Source of the DNA: Odontocerum albicorne | Taxonomy: Eukaryota > Arthropoda > Insecta > Trichoptera > Odontoceridae | DNA: 64,000 nt | Direction: 5' to 3' | Assembly (NCBI GenBank): GCA_949825065.1 | Contig: OX463846.1 | Location: 1,071,778 to 1,135,777 of the forward strand | In this document: one piece after another, positions 1 to 11,800 of the stretch | Numbering within the stretch: position 1 is the stretch's first letter | How the letters are laid out: each line of letters opens with the position of its first letter | The notes under the pieces: generated by a model | Databases searched by the model: none | Seen by the model: the letters and a program-made list of their open reading frames with translations, nothing else | Told to the model about the DNA's origin: nothing | Position numbers and translations under genes: made by a program

Positions 1-195
1 CTGCTTTTTGGGGGAAAAAATATTTCCCTCACCATAGTAATATTATGAAAAATAAAATGAGAAATGTTTAACGAAAAATATTAATTAAAACAAAGTACCC
101 AGATAATAGTAAAGTACATGTTTAAACATGAAAAGAAGAAATAAAAAAGTCCAACTACAGTAGCTAATCAGTTCGGTCAGGTTCACATGTGGCTA
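1..195. other. AT-rich sequence, no gene seen
   Basis: I see no gene or repeat here. If the helicase gene that begins to be visible at 2883 runs from outside the window, this stretch is part of one of its introns. Confidence 0.4.
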
Positions 196-1048
196 CTACC
201 TTGATCAAAAAGTTTTAGGACTTTATTTATAAAATCGAAAATACAAGTTTATTCATCAAAATCAATATGGTCCCCTTCAAAGTACTCCCCATCGACTGCA
301 ACGCACTTACGCCAGCGCTTGATCCGATCCAATTGGTACTCAATTTTCGGTATGTCCATCAGAGCCGTCTTCGATTTTTTCATGACATCCTCTCGGGTGC
401 TGTAACGCGTTCCGCGAAGCGGTTTTTTAAGTCGGTTGAATAGAAAAAAGTCGCAGGGAGCCAGATCAGGTGAATTCGAAGGATGCTGGATAGTATTCGT
501 GTTGTTTTTGGTCAAAAACTCATGGAAATCATGTCTTTCGCGATTTCAATGCGGTCCTTTTTTTGCATGAAATTGAAGTGTTTCGGCACCAGTTTTGCAG
601 CGACACGTCTGAGGCCCAAATCACTAACCAAAATGTCTTGAGCGGATTCATAAGCGATGTTCAAGTCCTCTGCCAGCTCTCTAATGGTCAATTTGCGGTT
701 TTCGGCCAACATTTCTTTGATTTTATCGATGTTTTCATCAGTTTTCGACTACTCGACCGACTCACGACCACTTCTGAAGCGTTCGTGCCACCGAAAAACA
801 CTTCTTCAACATTTCCAAGGTCTGCGGACCGTTAAATCCGTTTTCACACAAAATTTAATGCATATTCGTTGATGCCATTTTCAAACTTGTAAAAAATCTA
901 AAACAGGCACAAAGGTAGATGTACTCAGTACAGCGTAACTTTTACAAATGTCAAGCTATGATGCTGAAATTTGGAGGGAAGTGTCAATGACAGATGTGGT
1001 AACCTTGCAAAAAAAAAGAATTCCAATCGGGTGATTGACAGCGCCGTA
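196..1048 (-). mobile_element. mariner remnant (family 1, copy 1), coding on the minus strand
   Basis: The left end has the inverted repeat CTACCTTGATCAAAA next to TA. The minus strand encodes pieces of a mariner transposase. A C-terminal piece (about 249-500) carries SPDLAPCDFFLFNRLKK, which contains the third catalytic Asp of the DD34D triad. A piece at 512-712 matches the second helix-turn-helix region. The central part with the first two Asp residues is missing and there are frame breaks. The promoter-side end stops near 1048 without the expected inverted repeat, so this end is truncated. A sister copy with both ends lies at 45828-46735. Confidence 0.85.
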
Positions 1049-1360
1049 TTTTAACAGCATTTTCCCACAAAATATCATCTTCAGCACCGTCCATTTTATT
1101 GGATATGCAACATTGTTTAAATCCCTTGATGATGGTTTCATTGAAAATTTGATGATTTGTGACTCGAATGTAAGGCGACCCCCCTATTTACGTGTCGCCT
1201 TTTTAAATAAAAACCTCGCCTTATAGTCGGGCTAATACGGTAATTGTTTATCCAAATATTTACATCAATTTATTTATGGACACAATTAACAAACTGTTCC
1301 ACGGAATGAAATTTTTCATGATTGAAACTATTGAAAACATATTAATTGATTTAATAATTA
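1049..1360. other. unassigned stretch
   Basis: No gene recognised. It abuts the truncated end of the mariner relic and the palindromic element that starts at 1361. Confidence 0.3.
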
Positions 1361-1560
1361 TAGTGTAGAATTTCATTCTATTACAGAATGATTTGACACT
1401 TAAATGTGAAAAATTTCTACACATTAACTTCAATTTGTCAGTTTTGACAATGCTTTTGTAAAATGAAACATTTTAATTCAAGTTATTTATTGTGTAGAAT
1501 TTTTTCACATTTAACTGTCAATTTATTCTGTAATTTAAAGGATATTTAAGATCTACACTA
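1361..1560. mobile_element. 200-bp palindromic MITE
   Basis: The two halves are imperfect inverted copies over roughly 60 bp each. Both ends read TAGTGTAGA inward, and both arms contain TTAAATGTGAAAAA and a TTACAGAAT or equivalent block. The terminal TA suggests a Tc1/mariner-type target. There is no coding capacity. Confidence 0.65.
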
Positions 1561-2440
1561 ATAAAAAAATACTAAATGCATTAAATGCGACCCCCTACAG
1601 GATGAAAAAAAAATAAAGTCAAGACTTCTCTACTCCTCTGTTACCAATTGAGACCTACAACGAAATCATCGAAATATTCAGCTCATAAAACATTACAACT
1701 ACAGTTTACATCTCAATATTGGGCAAATATGGTTTGCCTGTCGAAATGAATATGAAAGTTTAGTCACAGAAGTCTTGAAAATATTAATCCCGTTTGCCAC
1801 GTCTTACCTTTGTGAAAAAGGGTTTTTCGTCAATAATGGTGGCATTGAAAACTAAAGACAGGAATTGTCTGTCATCGCTTGAAAACAATTTGCTTTTGGG
1901 TGAATATGAACTTATATGGCAGACGTTGGCAAATGCGGCTCTTCGTTGGGTTAAGTGCTGCTCCCAATGTCTCTTATAAAAATATTGGTACTTTCTTTCC
2001 CCATTATACTTGTATTTTCACAATTTTCCTTTCTAAAATATACGCATGTATGAACGCAACTGTCAAAGACGCAAGTATTGGTGCATACGTGCGTGCTTTG
2101 ATTTCTATGTGTAGGGTGCGTGCGCATCTCTTGCCTCTTTATGTGCGCAAACCGTTTGTAAAATCAAAACATCGTTCGCAACTAACAAACGAGCATTTGA
2201 CAGAATTGCTGCGAACGGCTGTAACAAATTTGACACCAAATTTGAGAGATTTAGCTAAAAGTGATAAATACACTTTTAATTAATGTATATTATATTTTTA
2301 TTAAATAAATTTCGAACTATTTATTTTGTGTTTTCTTTCTCATTTTTATATTTTCTTATATGTGTATTTTTTATACTTTATATAGCAATTAAGATTTGTG
2401 TAGAATATGTAATAAATTAGAATTAGTGCATTTAATACTA
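1561..2440. other. unassigned stretch, no gene recognised
   Basis: Open frames here are short and show no recognisable domain or splice-linked homology. An upstream helicase exon was looked for and not found. Confidence 0.3.
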
Positions 2441-2545
2441 CGTGAGAACGTGAATGTAAATGAAAGTGAACGTGAGTGAAATAAAAGTGAATGTGAGTGA
2501 AATGAAAGTGAACGTGAGTGAAATGAAAGTGAACGTGAGTGAAAA
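2441..2545. repeat. short tandem repeat, ~21-bp unit, 4-5 copies
   Basis: Unit approximately GAAATGAAAGTGAACGTGAG. The copies differ by single bases. It lies in intronic sequence upstream of the first visible helicase exon. Confidence 0.85.
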
Positions 2546-2882
2546 TCCAGAATGTGGCTCTCGTTCACGTCATGTATGCCCACCCCTGTTATATCGCATT
2601 GTAGGTGCATTTGCAGAGAAGAAAGCAACAGGTACACTATGATAGTTGGTTGTGTTGTGGAGAATTCATCATCATCCGAGGTCATCAGAAACAGAAAGGG
2701 TAAACATTCTTTTAATTATGTATTGTGGGGAAGGGGCGCATTTGCAAACTGTCGTAACAGTGGCGTCTATACAAATGCGACACTAATAATTGGTATATAT
2801 ATTTTTTAGTATGCTTGCTGTTCCTTATTATTTGAATTTATTATCCATTTTGTAAAGATGTTTTAATTTTATTGAACAATAG

Positions 2883-5800
2883 ATGTCTGGACCTTCAGAA
2901 GGGTAAAAAGGGAAAAACGACTTCCAAATCAGAAGATGGGAAAGTGACAAAGAAGTCTAAATGCAGTTCTGGTTGTCAATTTAATAATCAAACTAGCATC
3001 GAGGTACTGAGAGATGAGGCATTGATAGAGATCCGAGATGTTGAGGATTTAGTTTCTGCAGCGAAAGAAGTAGAAGCTTGCCCGTACTACAGTGCAAGAG
3101 CAGCAGTAAAATATTCACAGGTATGAATTACATAGATTTATAAATATTTGAGTACAGTGAGACCCTTTTAAAGTGATTTCTTAAAATGTAAAACTTCTTA
3201 ACCCTTCCCTTACGGTGCTAAAATTGAAACGCGCGCTCCGGTGTTGGGTAGTGAGTACACGATCAAAAATTAGCGATTTTAAATCGGAAAGATAAGAACA
3301 TTCATAGATAATCCCCTTAATTAATTATAATTGAAGTTAAAAATTATAATAATTGAGATTTATTTGCTGAAAATATTAAAAAACCATCTTGCAACGCTCA
3401 CGGAACGGGCGTACGTCTAATCTATTAGCAAGCCCAGAAGCAACTGCGGCGCGGAGCAGTAGTGGCTTACCCCGGCGTGGTTTACGCTTGCGACGATTGA
3501 GACAATTGAGCTCCTCGCAATTCAGTGGAGTATGCAAGAGTGAGATGCGAATATAGTGTCGCGCTTCCCGCATACTCTTCACCTATCGTCAAGACACAAG
3601 GTCGAGGCACTCACAGCGTTTAAATGCGAATTTGTTTCCGATCTTCACAAAATACCCACGATATAGTCGATAAACTCTGATTATTATTAATATTATTTTT
3701 TAAATCAATGCGTAAATATATTATGGAGGAATACCTAAAATCTTAACCTTGTATTTATAATATTTATAGAGATATTGATGGTTATTAGAAGCAACGTGTA
3801 GAAGATACCCAACACAGGGAAGGAAAGGTTAAGGGAGTAATATGTTTGAGGGGTTTTTCCAATATAGAGATTTTATAGATAAAAATATTTTTTATCCAGA
3901 AAAATATCTTAAATTCGAACATCTTGAGTAGTTTTCTCTATAAATTATAATCACCATCATGCTGTGCCCCTATTGTAGGCAGAGAGAACAGTTCACTTCA
4001 TTCTATTAAAGAACACATTTTACTTCAAATTAAACCTCAATTTTTATCCTTATGCATTTTATTGTGTATTTATATTGATAATAACAAACATTTCCTTTTT
4101 TTATAGGTTATAATTGTTCCATATCAAACTTTACTTCATGAAGCAACACGCCGAGCTAACGGAATCAACGTAAAGGACAATATCCTCATAATCGACGAAG
4201 CTCACAATCTCCTGGATACTATAGAACACATTCACAGTGCCCAAGTGTCAGGTTATCAACTTCAAACGGCCCTGGACAAACTCAAACACTATCGAGAGAA
4301 ATTTAATTCCAGATTTGCTGCTAAAAATCTTTTGCTTTTGAATCAAGTTATATTTGTTATTGGAAAAATCTTAGGTAAATTTTTTATACAGACACTAAAA
4401 CTTGCTAATAACTAACACAGTTCGCATGCTCAAGAGGAGCATGGTCTGTATCCTTCCTGGTCTATGTTGAATGCAGCGCTCAAAGAGGATCCTGACAGCT
4501 TATTTATTTATTAATCCCCTCCATCTTATAGGACACCTATCTCTTACTTGCCTTTCCTCAATTATCCCCATGATCACCAACTTATCCAGACAATGTGCCC
4601 AAATACCAAAACAAATTATTAATCTCCTCCATCTTATAGGACACCTATCTCTTACTTGCCTTTCCTCAATTGTCCCCATGATCGCCAACTTATCCAGACA
4701 ATGTGCCCAAATACCAAAACAAATTATTAATCTCCTCCATCTTATAGGACACCTATCTCTTACTTGCCTTTCCTCAATTGTCCCCATGATCACCAACTTA
4801 TCCAGACAATGTGCCCAAATACCAAAACAAATTATTAATCTCCTCCATCTTATAGGACACCTATCTCTTACTTGCCTTTCCTCAATTGTCCCCATGATCG
4901 CCAACTTATCCAGACAATGTGCCCAAATACCAAAATAAATTATTCATGATGTTTGCGACTCCACATTATCAGCAGTGCATGAACCAAAACGGCCATAAAT
5001 TTGAGCACTTGAAATAACTAAAAAAATCTATGTTTGTATTCTTTAATTTGGAGTTATCTAATATGTACGTTAAAAATACTGAATTTATAATCATTTAAAG
5101 TGTGTATACATCTTTAGGACACTTGTATAATAAGTGTTGATTGATTGATTTTTCTGTTTTTTTAGGTTTGTTAAAAAGCCCTGCAAAAGTTCCAGAATCT
5201 GATGAGAGAAAGATTTACACCTTAGAAGAATTTGTTTTGTCTGCCGAAATAGATAATTATAATTTGCGGCCCCTATTAAATTTCTGCACACAATCAAAAC
5301 TTGCTCAAAAGCTTCACGGTTTTGCTGAAAGATATCCCCATAGGCTGCCTGAAGAAGACAAAAAGTCTCACGTAGATGTTAAACATCACCTTCAATCATT
5401 TCTTACCAAAATGTCAGAAGAAAAAGTTAAGAATAAAAAGAAAATTGTTGAAAAGGCTACTCCAAGTGAAAATCAATCAATTGAACCAGTAAGATCTTTA
5501 TTTAGTTTACTCTTTTACAGATATTACAGTTTTAATCTTATAACTTAAATTGCATTATTTATTTATTTTACATTTGATACAGGTCTAACTTTACTTCAAA
5601 TAACAAAATAATTAAATTATGAAATATAAATATAGCGTAATGAAAACAGGAACGATGTGACTCATGCTTCCTAATAAATTACAGATATTACAGTTTTAAT
5701 CTTATACATTAAATTGCATTATTTATTTATTTTACATTTGATACAGGTCTAACTTTACTTCAAATAACAAAATAATAAAATTATGAAATATAAATATAGC

Positions 5801-8800
5801 GTAATGAAAACAGGAACGATGTGACTCATGCTTCCTAATAAATTACAGATATTACAGTTTTAATCTTATACATTAAATTGCATTATTTATTTATTTTACA
5901 TTTGATACAGGTCTAACTTTACTTCAAATAACAAAATAATAAAATTATGAAATATAAATATAGCGTAATGAAAACAGGAACAATGTGACTCATGCTTCCT
6001 AATGAATTACAGGTATTACAGTTTTAATCTTATAACTTAAATTGTATTATTTATTTATTTTACATTTGATACAGGTCTAACTTTACTTCAAATAACAAAA
6101 TAATAAAATTATGAAATATAAATATAGCGTAATGAAAACAGGAACAATGTGACTCATGCTTCCTAATGAATTACAGATTTTACAGTTTTAATCTTATAAC
6201 TTAAATTGCATTATTTATTTATTTTACATTTGATACAGGTCTAACTTTACTTCAAATAACAAAATAATAAAATTATGAAATATAAATATAGCGTAATGAA
6301 AACAGGAACGATGTGACTCATGCTTCCTAATAAATTGCAGATATTACAGTTTTAATCTTATACATTAAATTGCATTATTTATTTTACATTTGATACAGGT
6401 CTAACTTTACTTCAAATAACAAAATAATAAAATTATGAAATATAAATATAGCGTAATGAAAACAGGAACGATGTGACTCATGCTTCCTAATGAATTACAG
6501 ATATTACAGTTTTAATCTTATACATTAAATTGCATTATTTATTTATTTTACATTTGATACAGGTCTAACTTTACTTCAAATAACAAAATAATAAAATTAT
6601 GAAATATAAATATAGCGTAATGAAAACAGGAACGATGTGAGAGTTTAATCCTCAATTTATCCAACGAGATATGAAAGAGGTCGATATCAAAAAATTCATT
6701 CAACAAGGTCATTCCGTGTGCGAGTAGAGGTCCTCTTAAGAGCTCAGTTCGTGAATACAGAACCGAAAACAATTTCAATTCACAATGGCATAAACAGCTG
6801 TTCGGTACATTGAATAAAAATATGTGAATCAACAAAGGTTTTGCTATTTTTTCCATTAGCAATTTGTATGTAGATAGATCTCTTCTAATACTAAAGAAGT
6901 AATATCCAATACTTTAAAAGTAATATCTAAACATGCCCATTAAAAAATATGGGATACAGCCATTGGTAAAATATATGGTCTTTGCAAAGGTGCCGCAAAA
7001 ATCTCTTTTGCACTAACTCAACTATCAGGAAATTCTGGATTCCTTTTGGGTTCCATATACACTTTAATCTGCAACAATCAAATAAGTGAATTATAGAAAT
7101 ATCATCACAATGCCACCATCAAATGTGCTAGAGACTTATCACAATTCTCAGAACATTATTATTGGCAGATAAACTGATTCTTAATTACACGCATTATCCT
7201 TTCCCTTCTTGTGCTAAAAAAATCGGCGCTTTCCGGTGCTGTGTATTCAATACACATGTAAAAATGAACAATTTAAAATAAGAATATTCATAGCCAATCG
7301 CTTAAATTAATTCAATTTGAAGTCAAAAGTGATAATAATTGAAATTTTAATTGCTGAAAACATGAAAAAAACATCGGCCGACGTTCACAAAACTGGCGAA
7401 GCGACCACCTCAAATGGATCCCCGAAAGCTACTGAAGCGAGCGAACTGAGATTCTATTTCTTGCGTTCCCATATACCGAAGTAGAGTGAGAGTGAGACGT
7501 GAATAGCGTCGCTTCCTCACCCATAGCGGTTTTTAGAATGAATATACCTACATCACACACTGTCACACGTTTGATTGTATTGGTGAATTTATTTCCGATT
7601 TTCACAAAATATCTCTGATGTGGCCCATAAGTGCTAATTATTATTAACCTCTCGAGTAGTAAGTTATTTTTTAAATTTTAAAACATAGTTTGTTCAGTTT
7701 GTTAAACATGTAACTAGCCGATAAATGATTTAATTGTGTGGTATCATAAATAGATGTCATTGGTAGTCCAAATCGTGACATAATCTGGGAATATTCGAGA
7801 AATAATCACTGCGCCCCAACCGCGGGGCCATACTCTATCTGACTCAGTAATTCATGGCCCCATGGTTGGGGCGGTACACACGGAGAGGTTAATATTATTT
7901 TTTCATTCAATCCGTAAATGTATTACGGAGAAATACCTAAAATCTGGACCCAGTATTTATTATATTTATAGAGATATTAATATTTTTAGAAGCAATGTGT
8001 GCTAGTTACACATCACAGGGAAAGAAGGAATTTTATAAAAAGAATCTTATTCTCTGTCTTTTATTATGGAATTATGTGGATATTTATTTATATTATTGTA
8101 TTTACACTATGCAGTTCTTCACATCACTTGTATAAGGTCTTTCGGAGTGTTGTGGCTTGTGTTTTGGTTTAAAATACCGACGTTTCGAAAATATTGCAAT
8201 TTTTATATTCAGGACTTGTTTGTAGTCATGTATAGTTAACTACAAACAAGCCGTGGTGATTAAAACTGCAAAGTTTTTTTGAAATATCGACATCATTAGC
8301 TAAACCACACTGTACAACATTCTGAAAGACCTTATACAATAGATAACAGAATTTCTGATTTAGGTATATTGTTGATATAACTTACATTATCTCATCTCAT
8401 AGTTATTCTTCTTACCATACATAAAAAAGTACTTTTTTAAATATGTTGTTTATAGTTAAGGCATTAACATTGTGGAGGTTTAAAGACATTGTAATTTATT
8501 TTTAACAAACACTGTTTATTCCACTTTTTTATGACGGTATAACCCTACCGGTTTCAAGGCTTTCACCTCATCTTCAGGGAAGCGCAAACAAGACTAAATG
8601 CTGTTCGGACTGGCACCGATATAGACACTTCAACGGTTGGAGGCGGGAGGGGTGAGGGGAAGGCTAGGTATAATTTCGGCCAGGAGCGGGGAGATTTTGG
8701 GGAAATAACTATTCAACAGATGCTCTGATCGGTATAGTATATCTACTGACTTAGAAATTAACCGACGACAATTTTAAAAAGGAATTAATAACCATCAAAA

Positions 8801-11800
8801 AAATTGCTACAAATAATGGCTATCCTGGAAGCCTCATTGATTCACTTTTAAAAAACAAAACAAAAAAGAAACTTATAAAAGATTATATATTTAACGACAC
8901 CTATAAGCATACCTATAAATGGAGCAAAGTCCTATTGATAAAAAATATATCAAATGAAATAACCAAAAATTTTCCAAGTCACATAAAGCCAGCTTTTTAC
9001 ACCAACTTTAATCTCCGGAAACTCTTATTTAATGGGAAAGGCAAAAATGGAATACTTAACAACAGCGGTGTGTATAAACTTTTATGTGCTGACTGTGATA
9101 ATTTCTATATAGGAAAGACAGGAAGATCTTTTGAAAAGAGATTTCGTGAACACCAATCTGCCTTAACAAATCCTCTAATTTATTCTGAAATGGCTAAGCA
9201 TTGTCACCGTGAGAATCATACTTTTTCTATCGATGATGCCAAATTCTTACATATTAGCGGCAACGGAAATAAATTGGACAGATTAGAGGCCCTAGAAATT
9301 TCTAAGTCAGTATACCGATCAGAGCATCTGTTGAATAGTTATTTCCCCAAAATCTCCCCGCTCTTGGCCGAAATTATACCTAGCCTTCCCCTCACCCCTC
9401 CCGCCTCCAACCGTTGAAGTGTCTATATCGGTGCCAGTCCGAACAGCATTTAGTCTTGTTTGCGCTCCCCTGAAGATGAGGTGAAAGCCTTGAAACCGGT
9501 AGGGTTATACCGTCATAAAAAAGTGGAATAAACAGTGTTTGTTAAAAATAAATTACAAACTTTTTTAAATGTTTTTCTTTATTCAATTTTTACTTTTTTC
9601 CAGGAGAAACACGTTTCAGTAGGAAATGTAATTCAAAGTGTAATTGGATTTCTGGAAATGCTCACAAGTAATTACTCAGACGGCAGAATCTCAACATACA
9701 GAGCTAAAACTGTTGACAATGGCTATCACAAATTTCTTTTACTCAATCCGGCCGCTCAATTTACTGATATTGTCCGAGATGCTAGAAGTGTAAGATATTC
9801 TTTGTTACTAAAAATATGCATTTTACTTTTCTTTATAAATCCTGTAAGTGCAAATAGCCTTTGATTTACAATAGTTTGATTTATGCCGATTCACAATAAT
9901 GCCAGTTAGCTTGGTATTTTTGGGAAAACCTCCGGAGTCTGACTTACGTCTAGACAAGAGTGTAAATCTTGCCAAATTAACTGTGCGATTTTACAAACTT
10001 TCTGTATAACCTGTAAAACAAAATATTCTTTCAGTTATGGAGACCTTCGCTGATGAACTCTGTAAGATTGGCCACGACTAAAAGAAAAGTATGAAATGAA
10101 GCGTGGTGTTATCCATTGGACAGTATTCTTAAGTAATCCATGATAGAAAAATAAAATCTTGGCAGCCAACACAAAATCTCATCTTCAGCATCTGGCGCCA
10201 CCGCAACGCAATCGCACGCCGCCTGCACTCGGCGCTACGCTCTACCCCACTGTGCAATGCGCGGTGCGTAGTGCGCACTCGCCGTATCGGCTTGATAGCA
10301 TTACGTTTATTTTCCGCACAATAACTAACAAGTGCGTGACACTGACCAAAAAATATTACACTCAAGCCTGTTTATAAAAGGCTTCGTTACAATCAATTGG
10401 CACATGTCTGAGAATGGCCATTGTCACTTTATTTGATTCGACTTGTATGTATAAAAACGGTTTTCAAGCTTGAAAACTATTTTTTGTACGTGAATTACAT
10501 TATACTGTTGATAATTTTTGTTCGGAGTATCGGTCCGACTTTGGGACACCTTACTTCTTCATCGGACATTGTGAGACGGACGTGGATTAATTTGGGTGAT
10601 GGAGAAAAACATAGAGTTAAAGAGGAAAGATAGATTTTTTTACATATTGTTATAAAAATACATATATGTTACATGTTAATAAACTTATATTTTTATATGT
10701 CACACGCGTTTATATGTACGAGGCGTATCCAGAAAGAAAGTGTACTGAGGCTCTCACGACCGGATGGATTTTATTTTCGACATGTTGGCTACACTTCCAT
10801 GTGGCCTGACCTTTCCCCTCCGCAACGAGACCGGTTCGAGGTCAGTACGTTGAGAAGTGTCGACGCGACAACACGTTTCGTGAAAAATGTCAACCCAATC
10901 TCCCGCCAAGTGCGAAATTTTGTAAAAAGGCAAGAGTTTTTGAGGCGCTGCAAACTCCATGGAGATAAATTTCTCCGCTCCATCGTTACTGGAGATGAAA
11001 CTTGGGTTGCACACTACACGCCTGAAACCAAAAGGCAGTCTCAACAGTGGCGTCACACCTCTTCACCCTCCGCCAAAAAGTTCAAAACCACAATTTCAGC
11101 CAAGAAAATCATGGCATCCGTGTTTTGGAACTGTCAAGGCATAATTTTAATTGAATATATGCTTCAAGGGGAGACCATCAACTCTGCAAGATACTGTGAG
11201 ACCCTAAAAAAATTGCGGAGGACGATTCAGAACAAGAGGAGAGGCATGCTGACAAAGGGAGTCTGCCTGCTGCATGACAATGCCAGACCACACACGGCCA
11301 ACGCCACGAAGGAACTGCTCGCCTCGTTTAAATGGGATGTCCTGAACCATCCCGCGCATTCCTCTGACCTAGCACCTTCAGATTACTATCTCTTTACCTC
11401 CCTGAAGCTGCACATTGGTGGAACAAGGTTTTCAACCGACGAGGAGGTAAAGGAGGAGGTGGAGAAGTGGACGGAGGGGTTGGCGGGAAACTACTTCGAG
11501 GAAGGCATCAAAAAGTTGATACCCCACCTGCATTGAGAGGAATGGCAACCATGTCGAAAAATAGCTTACATATGTACTACGGTAACCACGTAATTTTTTT
11601 GTTTAAATAAAAAAAATTGTAACCTACAAAAATTCAGTACACTTACTTTCTGGATATGCCTCGTATATACAGACAGAAAGGATAGAGATACGAGTATATA
11701 CACGAATATATCATAGATATTTTAAAAAAAGATACCAAAAACCTCATTGAAAAAGTATAATATGATTCTGTAGACTCGCAATTACCCGGGGTTGTAAGGA

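Larger units (their letters stand above)
8443..9557 (+). mobile_element. Penelope-like retroelement, truncated, with inverted terminal copies
   Basis: The element carries a GIY-YIG coding segment (8755-9417). Its 3' end (about 9290-9556) is repeated in inverted orientation at its 5' side (about 8491-8760), giving arms of roughly 260 bp. Partly inverted or tandem terminal copies are typical of Penelope elements. A coding-free palindromic derivative that shares the same left flank (TTTATAGTTAAGGCATTAAC) is at 52601-52842. It lies in a DDX11 intron, ending about 45 bp before the exon at 9604. Confidence 0.8.

Noticed and set aside
2552..2809. Possible upstream helicase exon
   Set aside because: No residue match to the DDX11 region preceding NRCLDLQ, and no suitable acceptor/donor pair in frame.
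4471..4938. 155-residue plus-strand and 134-residue minus-strand frames
   Set aside because: Both are translations of the 108-bp tandem repeat (108 is a multiple of three).
10159..10377. GC-richer patch as tRNA, SINE head or exon
   Set aside because: No cloverleaf, no convincing A and B boxes and no homologous frame.
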